From contig VWZS01007625.1 in assembly GCA_013397075.1 (NCBI GenBank), positions 628,676 to 692,675 on the forward strand: DNA of 64,000 nt, given 5' to 3'. This document shows, piece by piece, positions 23,044 through 35,910 of this stretch. The stretch's first letter is position 1. Every line of letters begins with the position of its first letter. The stretch is from Rhabdornis inornatus (taxonomy: Eukaryota > Chordata > Aves > Passeriformes > Rhabdornithidae). The notes under the pieces are model-generated. The model was not told the origin of the DNA. It did not search any database and was given only the letters and a program-made list of their open reading frames with translations. A program made the translations under genes and the position numbers.

Positions 23044-23999
23044 CGGTGGGGCCGGCCAGCTGCCGGCGGGGAAAGCCGGGCGGTGGCTTTCAGCACCGAC
23101 CTGGGCGTGAAAGAGCCGGTGTGAGCCGTGACCGGGAAGCCGTGGGGCTAAGCAGGCACAGCTGGCCACGGAGGCGGTCTTGTCCTGCCCCCGTGCCGGC
23201 GGACGGGGCGGCCCTCGGGCCGGGGTGCGGTGCCAGCCCGGCAGGACGCGCTCGGTGTGCCCGTGTCGCGGGGCTGTGCGCGGCACCGCGGCTGCAGCGC
23301 ATCCCCGGCCCCGGGGGCTGCTCGCCTGCCCGGTGGCCACGGGCAGCTGTGCCCGGAGCGCCCGGTGCCGTCCGCCCGCCTGGCTGCAAGAGCCGGGCAG
23401 CTTTGTGCGGGTAACTTGATGCTGATGACAGTTGGCAGCTGCAGTTCCCCCAGCAGACTGAGGCAAATAAAAGCATTAGGGCTCGTCCATGAGGAGAGCG
23501 ACAGGTGTTCGCTCCCGCTCCTTTGTTTCCCTGCTTTTATTCTCCTCGCTAATGCATGTCATATTTTTACCGCCCGAGGAAACGGGAGACGCGTCCCCCG
23601 CTGGAATCGGCGCTGGGAGCCGCGCGCTTGCCTCCCTGTACGTGTCCGGCATAGCTCCCCTCCTGCTCCAGCTTCCCCCCGGTTTGTCTCGCCGCGGAAA
23701 GCCCTTTGGTGTGGTGGCGCTGAGGCTTTCCTTGCGGAGAGTTCTGGGGTGAGCCGGAGCCGCCCAGGGCCGCGGGATGCCCTGTTCCATCAATTTTTAT
23801 GGATCCGCGCCTGGATCGGTGCCTGGCGAGTCCCGTGTGGCCCAGCGGGTACCGGCACGTGCTCCGGGAAAGGCCGGCGTGGCTCTTCCTTCGGCAGTCC
23901 CACTGTTGCTTAACACTGCTTTTCATCTTCAAAGCGCCGTGTAAACCTCCGTGCCTGCACTGTGCTAATCCATGTGCGGCAGGACAGCAAGCTGGGATG

Positions 24000-26900
24000 G
24001 AGAAGTTCGGCACTGCCTTCCCAGGGCCATCACAGAGTGCATAAGGGTAAAACCTGGGATACCCTGGCTGGAGACCTAAGCTTAGGCCACTCTCGGTTTT
24101 GTATCACAATAGACAGGAGGTGTTATTTGCAGAAAGATGTTTCTGGTGTATTTTTTCCTCTTATGTTAAAGCATCAGTGCTTGGGTTTTGTCAGAGAGTC
24201 TGTTCAGGTGGTGACAAGTTTCCGTGCACCAGGCAGGAGCAGAGTGGGATGTACTGGGGGCTGGATGTGTAAATCTGTCCTTCTGCTTCTGATGCACCGA
24301 ATTCTCTGTGTAACACAATGTGGAAAGCAGCTCACTCTTTCCGATGATATAATTAATGCTGGCTAAGCAGAAATGCTGTGTGGACCAGGCCAGGTACAGT
24401 TGTAGAGACAACAAGTGACCATTCTGTGCCTGATTTATGCATACTTAGCCTACCTTAGTGGCAGGGGAAAACCATGACTGAAAAACCATGACTGAAAACC
24501 AAACTGCAGCGAAGTAATGAGGTGTCACAACTTTGAAGGAACCATCTTTGTTCTGAACCAGAACTAGGCACCTAAGGTTGTCAGAGGCGTATAAAAACAC
24601 ACAAATGCACACACACATGTTTGGGAAACGTGCAGTAATGCACAGTGTGTGTAGCTGCTGGTAAAAGATGAACTCCAAGCATTTGTGAGCTTGTTTTCTC
24701 TAAAAGAGAAAGCTCAGCTTTTCCTAGGATGGGGGTGGGGGGAAGTGGGTGAGCCGGTTGCTGGCTGGGGGTAAAACCAAACCACACAAATATTCATGTA
24801 CTCACTGCTCAAACAGTGGGGTTAACACTGGTGTAAGTCGTGTGCAGTCCCCAAGCCTGCCAGGCCTCTTTACTACAGGTGTTTGTACCAGTTGTGTTTC
24901 AGAACTAACCTGGGTTAGAGGTGCTGCATTGCTAATGTAGGGAAATGAGGAGTGAAGAAGCTCCTGAATTCACCCCAGTCGAGGCTCAGATGTGCCAGGA
25001 CTTGGGTGATGAAACTCTGGTGGCTGCTGAACAGCAGTGATCTCTCACAAGTCTTGATCTGAGATTTTGAGCACTGAAGAGATGGAGGCACAAGGTGAGC
25101 ACTTCTGGATGCATGAGGAGATTTGAGCAGCAAATTTTGGCTAAGAAGGGCCAGAGAGAACTGGCCATATCTATAACATCCTGTTTCTGTTCTGACTGGG
25201 CAGATGCTGATGGAAAAGCATTGTACACAGTGCTGCCCCATGTTCTGCAGCATGTCTTTTTGTATTTTCTTTGAAAAGCTGCAGGTCAAATGAGTTGACA
25301 AATGCTGGAGCTGTTTGTGCTGGGCATTAAAAATGTATGTGCCATAAATATCAGGGCATCACTAGAGCTGCCGTTCTGGAGGAGGAAGGCACTGCAGGCT
25401 ATCTCCTCTAGCCCACAGGGACTATGTGACATTTTTGTGCTACTTTAAACAAGTTCCATCACATCAGGTGAAGCGAATCATGGTAACCTCATGCATTTTA
25501 ATGGAAATGTCAACTGCAATCTAGTAAAAGAAAACATTCCTTAGATACCTTGTCCAATACCTTGGTGCTTGTCCATGCATGGTGGTTCCTGAAGATTTCA
25601 CTAAACTCATCAACTTACCTGTATTTTATCCAGGTGAAGCCCATCCTGCTCCCTGCTGATGGGGAGATGTACAGGCACTGCTTCCTCCTGCATCAGGCAT
25701 GGGAGATTAAGCTTTGCTAGAGCAGAGAGCTCTGTCCTGCCAGAGACAGGCTCCTACACAAGCTACACATTGCAGTTTAGCCAAGGAACAGCATAGTGGC
25801 ATAATGGCATCTGGGCCTTGCTGCATGTGCTCTCCTGCAAGCCCATGTGTAGAGCAGTATAACACAGCCTATAAAACAGGCTTAATTCTTCCTAGACGAT
25901 GCATGAGCACTAATGCAGCTGTGGTGACAGTGACAAAGGCAACTGTGGGAGGCCATCCTGCAGCCTCAGCTATGTGCCCTGTGTTTTGGAGGCCCAGGTA
26001 AATGGCAAATCCTCATTTCTGATATGTCATGGCCTGACATGCTTCTGTTTGAGTTGGAAAGTGCATTTGGAATGTCTCTGGCTCCCAGAAGAACATTCAC
26101 AGAGACATAATGAAACTCAAAACATTTTTGAGTCCTCTACAGGCAAGTGCGCTGCCATCCATGCTCTTGGACTGGAGTTAGGAGGTGACCCTGGCTCTGT
26201 GTGGATAATACAATCAGGGCACGGGATAAAGACATGATGAGCATGCACAAGGTCCATTGGAAATGCTTGAGTAGTTTCTTTCACAAACAGTGTAACATCT
26301 GTTGTCGCTGGAGGCACAAGTTCCTGTCAAAAAGACACGTCATCCTTATAAATATTAATGGTGCATATAAATGGTGGTGGGTGAGCTGTGGATGTGAGGT
26401 TAATGGGTGAGCTGCTCCTTGGGCATCAGTTCACTGTCATCAGACTTATTTCTACACTTGCAAATACAAACTGTTTAGGTGGCAGAGCAAGCAAAAAGCT
26501 TTCTTCCCCCTCCTCCTCTCCCTGGGGTCCCTTCACAAATGAAATGTGTACGGTAATTAGTCTCTTGCCTTGTCACTGATGAAAATTAGTCCTGCTAGCA
26601 GAGCTGAGGAGGAGAGGAGTGAGGCTGGAGCTGGAAGAGCTGAGGCTGTGGGTGATAAATGAAGCAAATGGGGAAGGCTGTTGGGAGAAGTCTGCAGCAT
26701 TCCCCATCAGCCTGATCCTAGCTGCCTTCAGTGCCATCGATTTCTCTGCTGTTAATAGCTGATGTTTAAGAGGAAAATAGGATTGAGTATCACCACTGAG
26801 CTGCTCTTGGACTCCAGTCTGTTTGTTACTGCAAATTGTGTTTGCTGCCTTGAGCACTGAGTTCCTGCTGCCCTTTTCAAAAACCATAAGGCTTTTCCTA

Positions 26901-29900
26901 TCCTTATTTATTTATCAGCAGACTTGGCAGCAGTGCTAGTGTTCATCAGCTGGGACACAGAGGAACAGTTCATGCCAGCCAAAACACTAATGAGTAGTAA
27001 TCAAAGGGGTCTTATGTCCATTCACACAAGAGCCCCAAGACTGTGTTTGCTGCCTCTGGAAGCTGGGGGTCCCCTTTGCCCGAGAAGATGGGCCCAGCCT
27101 TCAGTCAAAGGTACTTTGACTTTCTGCCATTTCAAGAGGTGGTGATTTTCAAATGGAAAAAATGGTGAGGGGCAGTGCTGAGTAAGCAGAGAGGAGAACA
27201 GAGCCTCCCCCATGGTGAGGGATGGATGGGTGCTGTGCACTGGGGGGGACTGCCCCAGCAAAACCCTCTGTGCCACGTTTCTTACCTTGTCAAACTGTTG
27301 GGCTCCTACAAAGAGAACCCAAACTCACAAAGCTCTGCAAGCTGCTTCAGGCCCTGCCTTTTAGCTGTGGTCTGTCACGGGTGACTGTGGCAGGATCCCA
27401 CTGTGCCTCTGACGTTATAGAAAGCATCACTTGGGCACATTAAGTTTGTGGAAGGTATTTCAGGGAGATGAGAATAATTGCCTGAAGCAAGTACAGAGTG
27501 GATTTTTTTTTCAGTTGGATAAAAAAAACCCAGAGTCTGCCTGTGATGCTTCAGGAAGCATCATGTTTCCAGGGAAGCCTCTTGTGTTTGATTTCTCGAA
27601 TATTTTTGCTAATTAAAAGTTATCTTTATCATGGGGCTGTCTTCATCATAGGCTTTATACTATGTTTGTAACAGGGCTGTGTGTATCACTAGTCCTCCTC
27701 TGCCAGATATTAGTTCCTAAATGCCTTACAGGCATCCTCATTAAAGTACATTTGCTTCAGAGAAGGCGCTGAAGCCCTTAAACACAATCCTGACTAGGGC
27801 TGAAAGCTTTTAAAGTGTGTGCCCTTCAGAGAGTATTGCTTCTGACATGCAGTGCGTGCCCAGGGTAACTCCCAGCCTGTACCTCTGGCTGTGCCACTCC
27901 ATGTTTGTTGACAGGACACAGGTTTTATTTTTATCAGATTAACATGTACATAATCAGGCTCTGAACTTCGCTCCTGTGTGTTTTGTGAAATGCTCTGGAA
28001 GGAAAATGCCTCCTTTCACTGTCCCTCAGAGGTTTGCATTCAGGTTACAAATTGCATATCTGTAGGAGGGGGAAAGTCCTGTTCCCTAGGGGAAGTCTGT
28101 GAGACCCTTTTTAGCAATGACAGAATATATTTTATGGTCAATTTTGAGAAACACTGGTCTTTTCTAAGTCCAAATATTTTAGAAGCAGAGACCAACTGAG
28201 AGTCTTGGCACCCTATTTTGCGTTTTGCACAAATACTGGGTTTGATCCAGCTGCAGGGGATGCCTCAGATTGGACAGATGTGTTTTCTGGAGGTATCCAT
28301 GAACAACCTGGGGCATGGCCACAGCAACAGATATTTGTGGGTCTTGTCCTAACTGTGCCATACTCCAGCTCTAAGCTGGTATTTCTTTAAGGAGGTGACA
28401 CTCTGTAACCCAAAGTCCTTTTAAATGTGAGGGCTTGGCCTGCTGTGTACTATGGAAGAGGGTGTTTTTTAACCACTCTAAGTTTAGAGTGGATTTTAGC
28501 CTTGCTGCCCGACACAGCTCATCTGTTTGGCATAGTGCACACTTAATTTATGGTCATGGTTGAGTCCTCTTAGCCTCTGCAAGAGCTCCTTGCATCCGTT
28601 CTGGTGAGGAGCCGTGGGTAAAGTGGTGCTGGAAGGCATTGATGGGTGGTTGTGTGAAGGAAACTTAGCAGGCAGCTTTGAAGGAGTAGGTGAGTGCTGC
28701 CATTGCCTCCTCTCCACAGGTATTTGTCCTTTCTGGAAGAGCTTAGCACAATCTAAGAGCAGCATAATGCTTTTGAATACTTGGATTAAGAAACTGCTCT
28801 GGAGCTTGATCACAGAAAAACATGAACTCTACAAGGTCTCACAAACATGATGCAGGATTGCAGCTGGCAGAGGACAACACAATTCCTCTGCTTGAATCAT
28901 CGTTTTTCTTCACGTCTCTTTTTAGTGGGACACAGGTGTTTGCAGCAAAATGCCAAATGTCTTCCTGCTGCTCTCCACGTGCTGGCTTTTGGCAGGGGTG
29001 CTCAGTGCTTCCACTCACCTCTCAGCTGTCGTGGGGTGATGATGGAAGGGACCTTCTGAGGGCTGGCCTGAAGGTGCTGTGCCTCCAAAATCTCTAAGAA
29101 ATGGGGGCTGCTCCTACAATTCTGCCCGTGTCAGCAGGCACAGGGCATTGCAGCCAGCTCACCTGGCTAATCACAAATCACAGAAGCAAAAAACTCAGGA
29201 AAGAACAGTGGAATCATGGAAAGTCAGGAACACCATGTAGGCTTGTATTTATCCTATGCAGGGTGACTTAAAAGAGAAAAAATGCTGGTTCATATTAAAT
29301 CATGTTATTTTTCATGGAGAATTGAAAGTGCTTTATTTTGGTTTGTTTGTTTTTAAAGTCTGGAGAAAGGGCAGCACTATCCCTGCAGCACACCTGGTTT
29401 AATGAGGCATGTTGGGAAGGGGTTCATTTACTCCATGAATTCAGGATCCAGTTTAACTGGACTTTGAAATGGCTAGTTTTGGGGGTGAAGACATTTTATT
29501 GCCTTCTGGGGATTACTTGATGTTCTGTAAACTCCAGTAAAATTTTCTTAGCACAGCCGTAGCTTCTGTGCCCTTGCAATTAATAGAAAAGCAAACACCA
29601 AGTTTGCCCATGTGCACAAACAGGGGGTTCTGAGCAGAGTGGTGGGACTAGATCCACTTGAGCCTGGTGCACATTGCTGGGGCAAATCAAAATCCCAATG
29701 ATACATGGCCTAAAACTGTAATTAGAGGGCAGGTCTGAAAAACAACAAACAAACTGAAAATGTGGGCAACTCTGCCTGGGCTGTTCTTTGCTTCCTTCCC
29801 TGCAGCCCTTTCAGAGGGGTGCTGTGTGGTCTGCCAGAGCTGTGTGAGAGCTGGGGGGGGGCTTGTCCCCAGAGCAGCTGAGCTGCCTGGATCCCTCAGC

Positions 29901-30120
29901 AAGCTCATTCGACAGCTGTGTCCTCAGCTGGGTGTTGGGGACCAAGAGCTCTGGGCTTGTGACCAGCGGCTTCCCAAGTGTCACAAGACTGGAGGAGGAG
30001 CAGAAGGTGGCCCTTGCTCCAGGTAGTCTGTAAAATGCCCCTGGCTACAGGGGTATGCAGTACAAACTTTGTTAAGAATATTGTGTCAGGTGTAAAGGGA
30101 AATCACTGAGGCTTGCCCTC
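24000..30120. other. Intergenic DNA between HES6 and HES8, first part
   Basis: No gene or repeat can be supported. The DNA is CpG-poor with TG/CA excess. A small tandem of AACCATGACTGAAA occurs at 24470-24500. No open frame has a recognisable product. Confidence 0.55.
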
Positions 30121-30126
30121 AGAGAC

Positions 30127-30457
30127 ACCTCCAGCTCCTGCCCTGCTGGCCATCCCCTCTGGCTCCTCCATCTCCTGTCCTGCTGGCCACCCACTATTGC
30201 AGATCCTGTCCTCCTGGCCATCTCCTCTGGCTCCTTCAGCTCCTGTCCTGCTGGCCATCCACTGTGGCTCTTCCAGCCTCTGTCCTGCTGGCCATCTCCT
30301 CTGGCTCCTTCAGCTCCTGTCCTGCTGGCCATCCACTGTGGCTCCTCCAGCCCCTGCCCTGCTGGCCATCCCCTCTGGCTCCTCCAGCTCCTGTCCTGCT
30401 GGCCATCTCCTCTGGCTCCTCCAGCTCCTGTCCTGCTGGCCATCTGCTCTGGCACAT
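30127..30457. repeat. 37-bp minisatellite, about nine units
   Basis: The unit contains GTCCTGCTGGCCATCTCCTC and GGCTCCTCCAGCT. Successive GCTGGCC starts at 30361, 30398 and 30435 give a period of 37. Units differ by a few substitutions and one (around 30180-30215) is disrupted. Because 37 is not a multiple of 3, each reading frame cycles through all three phases, which explains long open frames on both strands that are not genes. There are no spacers, so it is not CRISPR-like. Confidence 0.93.
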
Positions 30458-30469
30458 GAGCTTTGCTCT

Positions 30470-32860
30470 TCGAGGCTTTCTGGACAGACTTCATGATCAG
30501 GGAAGGAATCAACTTGTCATTCCCACACCTCTGTGCTGAGTGTCTGGTATCAAACCATTCCCTACAAAACGTCAGCTCAAGCAGTTGAGCCAACACCAAA
30601 CCCACAACACCAAACCCACAGCTGCCTGGTCTGGAGCAGAGCTCACTTCCTGTCCGTGACACCTGTAATTAGAGACAAACCCGGCAGAAACAGCACTGAT
30701 TCCTTGAAGAGCTCACCTGGAGGATCAGGAAGGACAGAACAGATGGTTTCAAGCACACGCTCTGAGGCAGGCTTAAGCTGGGTGGAGTCAGCCCTCAGGC
30801 TTGACCCTAGATGTCAGTGTAAACAGATCCTCGGGGCACTCTAATTATGGAAAGCAAGGGCAACACTGCAAGCCCCTACCTGCCAGTGCTTGAAATTCAG
30901 CCAGCCCAGGCTGGGCAGGCAGGGCTGAGCCTGAGCTGCCTCCTGCAGTCTCACCTCACCCACAGTGGAGGACTGGCTTGTCCCTGGGCATGGCAGGGAC
31001 CTGGGGGCTGCAGGTGGGACCAGGTCCAGCCCAGCCCCTCGGGCAGCAGAACAGCAGGGCTGGTCTGGGCCAGTGCAGGGCTCCTTGTGCTCCTGCCAGG
31101 AACATCAACAGGTCACAGCATCCTCTGGGAGTGTCCCCACAGACACTGGTGCTGCTCCTCATGGAGCAAGGAGACAACACCTTTGTTCCTGGTGTGGCAC
31201 TGCCCCAGAGGGAGCCCTTCTGTTGGAGTGGGATGTATGCCTGCCCCACTGCCTGCCCTCCTCTGGTGAGGAGCAATCAGCCCAGGAGGGCAGGGGATGA
31301 CATGTGGTAGTGGTGGATGACTTCTGAGGGTATTTCTCCCTGGTAGCATCCTACAGCACCCCGAATGTCTTTGGGTTCTCACCTTTCTTCCTCCCATCTC
31401 TCCCAAACAGCTCTGCACCCTCTGGAGCTGGGTCAGACAGATGCAGGGAGGTTCTAGTTCTGCTCTTCTGCGGCTTTTCCTCAATCATCTGACACTCATA
31501 TATTCCTTAGTGTTCTCTATATTGCCAAAGGCATGTGGGGAAAGCTTTCTGGGGAAACTCTCCAGCGATAAATGTAGTCCAAAGTGCAGGCAGAAGAGGC
31601 TGTCATGAGTTTTTTCTCTTGGCTCTCATGTGAGTTGTGTTTAGCAGGTCCTGCAAATGCTGCTGCATGTGGTTTCCTTCAGCATCTCCCCACAGCTATG
31701 CTGACCCAGTCATCTCTCCTAGAGTCCTTCCTGTTCTCTAGGAATTTCTCTTCTAGGTAAAGTTCCTATATTATGATGACTCTTTTGATTTTTATGTATT
31801 CATTTATTTCTTATTGCTTTTTATGAAAGAGTTAAAAGGAGAAAGAGTTGAGCTCTGAGAAGGAACCTAAACACCAACCACCTAAACATGGTGTCTGAGA
31901 GCTAAGTCTCTTGAAAGGGAGATCTAGGAAATCCTTCTTAGCAAGAAGCCATTGGGAAATTGTCAGGAGACCTTGTGTGAGTGTGTATGAAACTCTCCTA
32001 ACCCCTGGGGCTGATTTAAGGCTTCAGACAGGCACTCATCCACCCTGGATCTAGACCCATCTTGTGAGGGTGGGCATGCACAGGGCTCGTGGGCAGCACT
32101 GCTTCCTGCAGGACAGGGGCTGCCCTTGCTGTTGGGGTCTCTTGGCAAGCCCTGTCTGGCATCAAGCAGGGGACTTGCTTTCAATTTCTCCTTTTAGGCC
32201 AGACAAACCCACTTCCTGGGATTGTGAAAGCAAGGAGTGAAGGGGAGTGTGGACTCTGGGTTAGGGGTTAAGAAAGGGGAACTCTGGTTTCGTGTCCTGG
32301 CTACAAGGCTGCTTTTATTCTGTTTGTGTTGGGTCCCAGGAAAAGGCTTTACAATGTTTGAGTTCAGGCCCGTGTGGGGAGGGCAACTGAATGATTTACT
32401 CGAGTGTGATCTGCCTCTTTGTTGTGTCAATAATGTTATTTGCACAGAATTCATCTGGAGGAGGAAGTGATCTTGAAAGCTTCCAAATCAGAGTTTCCTG
32501 CTCCTTCTCCAGACAGAGACAGTACCTGAGGCCCCCAAGGCAAGATGAGCCCCATGGTGAGTCCCTGTGAGGACAAACTTCATTCAGTATTTTAGCAGAT
32601 GGCCATCCCTGTGCAGCAGCCTGAGCAGGGCTGGCACCCTGGACCCACATGTTTTACACTGAGCAGCTCACTACTGCTCTCTGACAGGAATTATTGAAAG
32701 CTCTGTTTTCACCCTGGACTGCTCAGTTCACTGCAACACCTCTTCCATGGTCCTGCTGGATAGATTTATCCATGTTGGACTGCCCAGCATCAGGCTACTC
32801 CACAGCTCCAGAAATGCTGAGTGCTGGGCTGTGGGCAGGACTCTGGATCTGTGCAATGAC
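30470..32860. other. Intergenic DNA, no supported feature
   Basis: Several overlapping open frames of about 100-140 codons occur on both strands at 30.8-31.5 kb. None shows a domain, splice sites or homology I recognise, so I see no gene here. Confidence 0.5.
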
Positions 32861-32864
32861 AACT

Positions 32865-33305
32865 GCAGGAACATCCAGTTCTGGGACCCCAGGGTGAGAA
32901 GGGCGGTGAGGGGAGGAGAAAGGGGTCCAGCAGGGAACTACCAACATGGTCAGCACCTGGGGAAAGGGAGCTGGCCAGGAGGAGGCTGAGGGGGATCTGA
33001 CAACATCCCACAGCTGCTGAAGTGCAGTTACAAGGTCTGTGGAGTCAGGCTCTTCCTTCCCAGCTCACAAACCAAGGGGTGACACAATGCAGCTTGCAAG
33101 GTTCACATCAGGTATTGGGAAGCCCTCTCTGCCCCAGGGTTGGTGCAGCACTGGCACAGGCTGCCCAGAGAGGTCAGGGAATCTCCCTCTTGGGAGGCTT
33201 CTGAGGCTCAGTCAGATAAAGCTACAGACACCCTGACCTGCTGTTGGCAATGACTGTGCTTCAAGGAGCTTTGGAATAGAGACTCCACAGGTCCCTTCCA
33301 AAAGG
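32865..33305 (+). mobile_element. CR1 LINE fragment, 5'-truncated and diverged
   Basis: CR1 is the dominant non-LTR retrotransposon of birds. The stretch follows the CR1 3' region in order: ACATCCAGTTCTGGGACCCC, then AGGAGGCTGAGGGGGATCTG, GGAGTCAGGCTCTTCC, TGGCACAGGCTGCCCAGAGA and finally ACAGGTCCCTTCC. It has many small deletions. The ATTCTGTG-type terminal repeats are not clear. No coding capacity remains. Confidence 0.75.
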
Positions 33306-35670
33306 CTTTTCAGTCACTCTGCTCACTCTGGTGAGACTGCCAGCACAGTCAGAATTTTCAAGAATTTCTGGATCAAAATACCTGGTGATTTTCATTTGAC
33401 ATAGTAACCCAGATCTAGATGGAGGCTGTCTGCTCCAGTTTCCCAGGGCAGTATGATCTCAATATGAAGATTGTTGGGCCAGGAAGGAGAATAGATGTGG
33501 AAAGGAGTCACTTTTGCCCCCTGACCAGGAGGTGGGTGTGAGGGAAGGGAGCTATTCTAGCAGGCCAAGGTGGCTGAAATTTTGTCTGAACCCACTCAGA
33601 AATCTGGAATAGAAGCAAGGGAAGGTTTTCTGGGTAGGAGCAGGCCTGGTGCAGTGAGTGCAGAAAACCATGGGGCAGTAACAATACTGTCCTTAGCATT
33701 TGTGTGACACAAGTAGCCAGTGAAAGAGAGGAGGGATGACATGAAACTATCTTTAATATATTTTGTGATGTGATGTGAGTCTCCAGGAGAAAATCTCCTC
33801 CTGCAGTTGCCTCCTAGGGAGCTTCTGTGGGAGTGGTGAAGCTTGATTCCCTGTGGCTTTGTGTTGTCTGGTTGGATCCTCTCTCATCCCAAAAGGATGT
33901 GCCCATCCTTTGCATCGCAGCAAAAGGAAAACCCCCCTTGCAGGACCTCTCACTTCAGCCCAGATGCCCATGTTGACAGAATTTACATGAACTTCATTTC
34001 CTCATAGTTTTTTTCTTCCTTGTTCCTTTGTTAAATTTATCTGGAGAAGTTGAACATTACTGGGAGAGGGTTGACTGAGGCTTGTGGCAGGATTTTTTCC
34101 TCATGGCAGAGGAGGGGAAGAGAGTAAGAAAGGGAGCCCAGGGAACCCAGCAGTTTATCCGTGTCCTGTTATCTGCAGATCTTGAACTTAATCATCACAA
34201 ATATGCCATTGTTGCTGAAGTCATAATTAAGTTCAGCATTTTACTGTCAGCATAATTGTATGAACCATCTTGGTAAGTCTTGAAATACAGTCTCTTTTAC
34301 AGGCTCTCTGCCAAGTTATTTAATTTTAATGCTGTTGGAATCAGGTTTTTAAAACACAGCTCAAACATAGTAAATACACTGCATTCCCAGTGCCTGCCTT
34401 GTTTCTGTACATGAGTGAGATCAGCTGAACAAGCCAAGCATGAAGATGTTGTGCAGCTGAGCCCTTCTGCAAGGCTGCACTTGGTGGCACTGAGCCCCCT
34501 TGGTGTCCCCTGGCTCTGCTGCAGAGTTCATGACACTCCAACTTTTCTAGAAGCACCTGAAAAATTTCCACATTTCTTCCTTAAAATCTAGGTTGCCACA
34601 AGAAGTTTGTCCTCCAGTGAGCTGCATTTCTCCAGCCTAGGTGTTTTCACAACATAGTGCTGTCTTAGTGGAGTGAAGAGGAAAGGGCACCTGGCCCTGC
34701 GGGGTGTCCAGGAGAGCCCTCTTGGCCCTGTGCTGCTGGGAGCTGCTGTGGGATGTGATCTGTCTGGACACACTGACGGCTCCCTTTGCCAGCAGGAGCT
34801 GTAGCTCAGCAGGGGCTCTTCTGGCAAATGCTGTTCAGTGCTAATTAGCCCTTGGTTGGCCTCCAGCCCTTGCTTGTTTGTTTGCTTGTTTGTTTTTCTT
34901 GCACTGACTCGTGTTACTCCCAAGATACAGCAAACATGTCATGAGCTGCCTGTTTCAGGCACTGTTCATGTTGTTGCTGATATGACCATCCTATAAAGAA
35001 AAGAGATATAATTCTCACCTTCCCCATTAGTGCCTCTCTGCTTTCTAAATCCTTCAGGAACTTTGTAATACAGCTCCCTCTGTTTCTCCCTTTACCTCAG
35101 ACAACCACTCTGGTGTGTGGAGCATGCAGAGGAGCTGAGGTGCAAAGAGGAAACTCCAGAAAAGAAAAGCAGAGGTAACCTGCACCTTCCAGAGACAGGA
35201 CAGCACCCCTGGACCCTGAGCTACTCATAAGCCATGTGTTTGTATTGGCCATGTCCTACATCTCGTGGGAACTCCCTGGAGATCAGTCCAAGTAGGTGAA
35301 CTTTCAGAAATGTGATGTGAATTCATTGCTACGCTTATCATCTGACTGAGTGGCCTTCTGCTTGCAAGTGTAGCAATGATCCTTGTGAAACCATATCCTC
35401 TGCCAGGGCTTCTGTACAGCTTGATTGCTTTGTTAGAGCAGTGAAATGGGATGGCCCATCTCCTGTCTCACAGCAGCCATCTCTTTTGTTGGGTGACTTG
35501 TCAGCTGCTGTCTGTCCATCCTGTCATTCCTTCCCCTCTGGAGTGCCATTGCATTCTCATGGCAGCCACACCTCTGCATATATGATGCCACTGATAAATT
35601 CCAGTCTGGCTCAAGCAGGAGGCACGGTCCTTAGACAGCCCTTTGGAAGGTCTGCCATGATCTCTCCCTG
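33306..35670. other. Intergenic DNA, no supported feature
   Basis: No exon, RNA gene or clear repeat is recognised. Short T/G-rich runs such as the TTTGTTTGCTTG stretch near 34872 are present. Confidence 0.5.
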
Positions 35671-35675
35671 CCAGC

Positions 35676-35910
35676 TGGCTCAGGGATATGTTCTGCATTA
35701 ACACCCCTTGATCTGTCTGCTGGTTCTGACACCATCGACCGCGATGTCCTTGTGGAATGCTCTGAGCAGATGGTGCATCTGGCTGGGGCTGCTTTGGGCT
35801 GATTCACACCACATCTTGGGGAAAGCTGCTCACTCGCCCATTCCATTCCTTTCAGCAGCTTTCTGTGTACCCTGGCTCTCCATGGGGCCCTCCCACTTAG
35901 TGTCTATTGA
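35676..35910 (+). pseudogene. Relic of a non-LTR retrotransposon reverse transcriptase
   Basis: In the frame through 35711 the + strand reads SALTPLDLSAGSDTIDRDVL and continues VECSEQMVHLAGAALG before a TGA. This matches motif A of LINE reverse transcriptases (typical form LDLSAAFDTIDHD, containing the first catalytic Asp), followed by the usual GAALGWF segment in which the Trp codon has become TGA. A further stop follows at about 35908. The canonical YADD motif was not found downstream. The family is probably of the L2/CR1 group, but no subfamily can be assigned. Confidence 0.65.

Larger units (their letters stand above)
22240..23900. promoter_or_regulatory. HES6: CpG island covering HES6 and its probable promoter
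   Basis: Very dense CpG and high GC compared with the CpG-depleted DNA to the right. Beyond the gap, on the side where the HES6 promoter should be, there are E-boxes (CAGCTG at 23436-23441, CACGTG near 23858), a CTTTGTT SOX-type site near 23520 and an ATGCAT near 23552. No transcription start can be placed, because exon 1 is not visible. Confidence 0.65.

Noticed and set aside
22276..23466. A 396-codon open frame on the - strand running through the N gap
   Set aside because: About 100 residues are unknown (N), and the N-terminal part has no HES6 similarity. Only the part after the acceptor at 22692-22694 is HES6.
30127..30457. CRISPR-like array
   Set aside because: The units are contiguous 37-mers without unique spacers and the context is vertebrate; it is a minisatellite.
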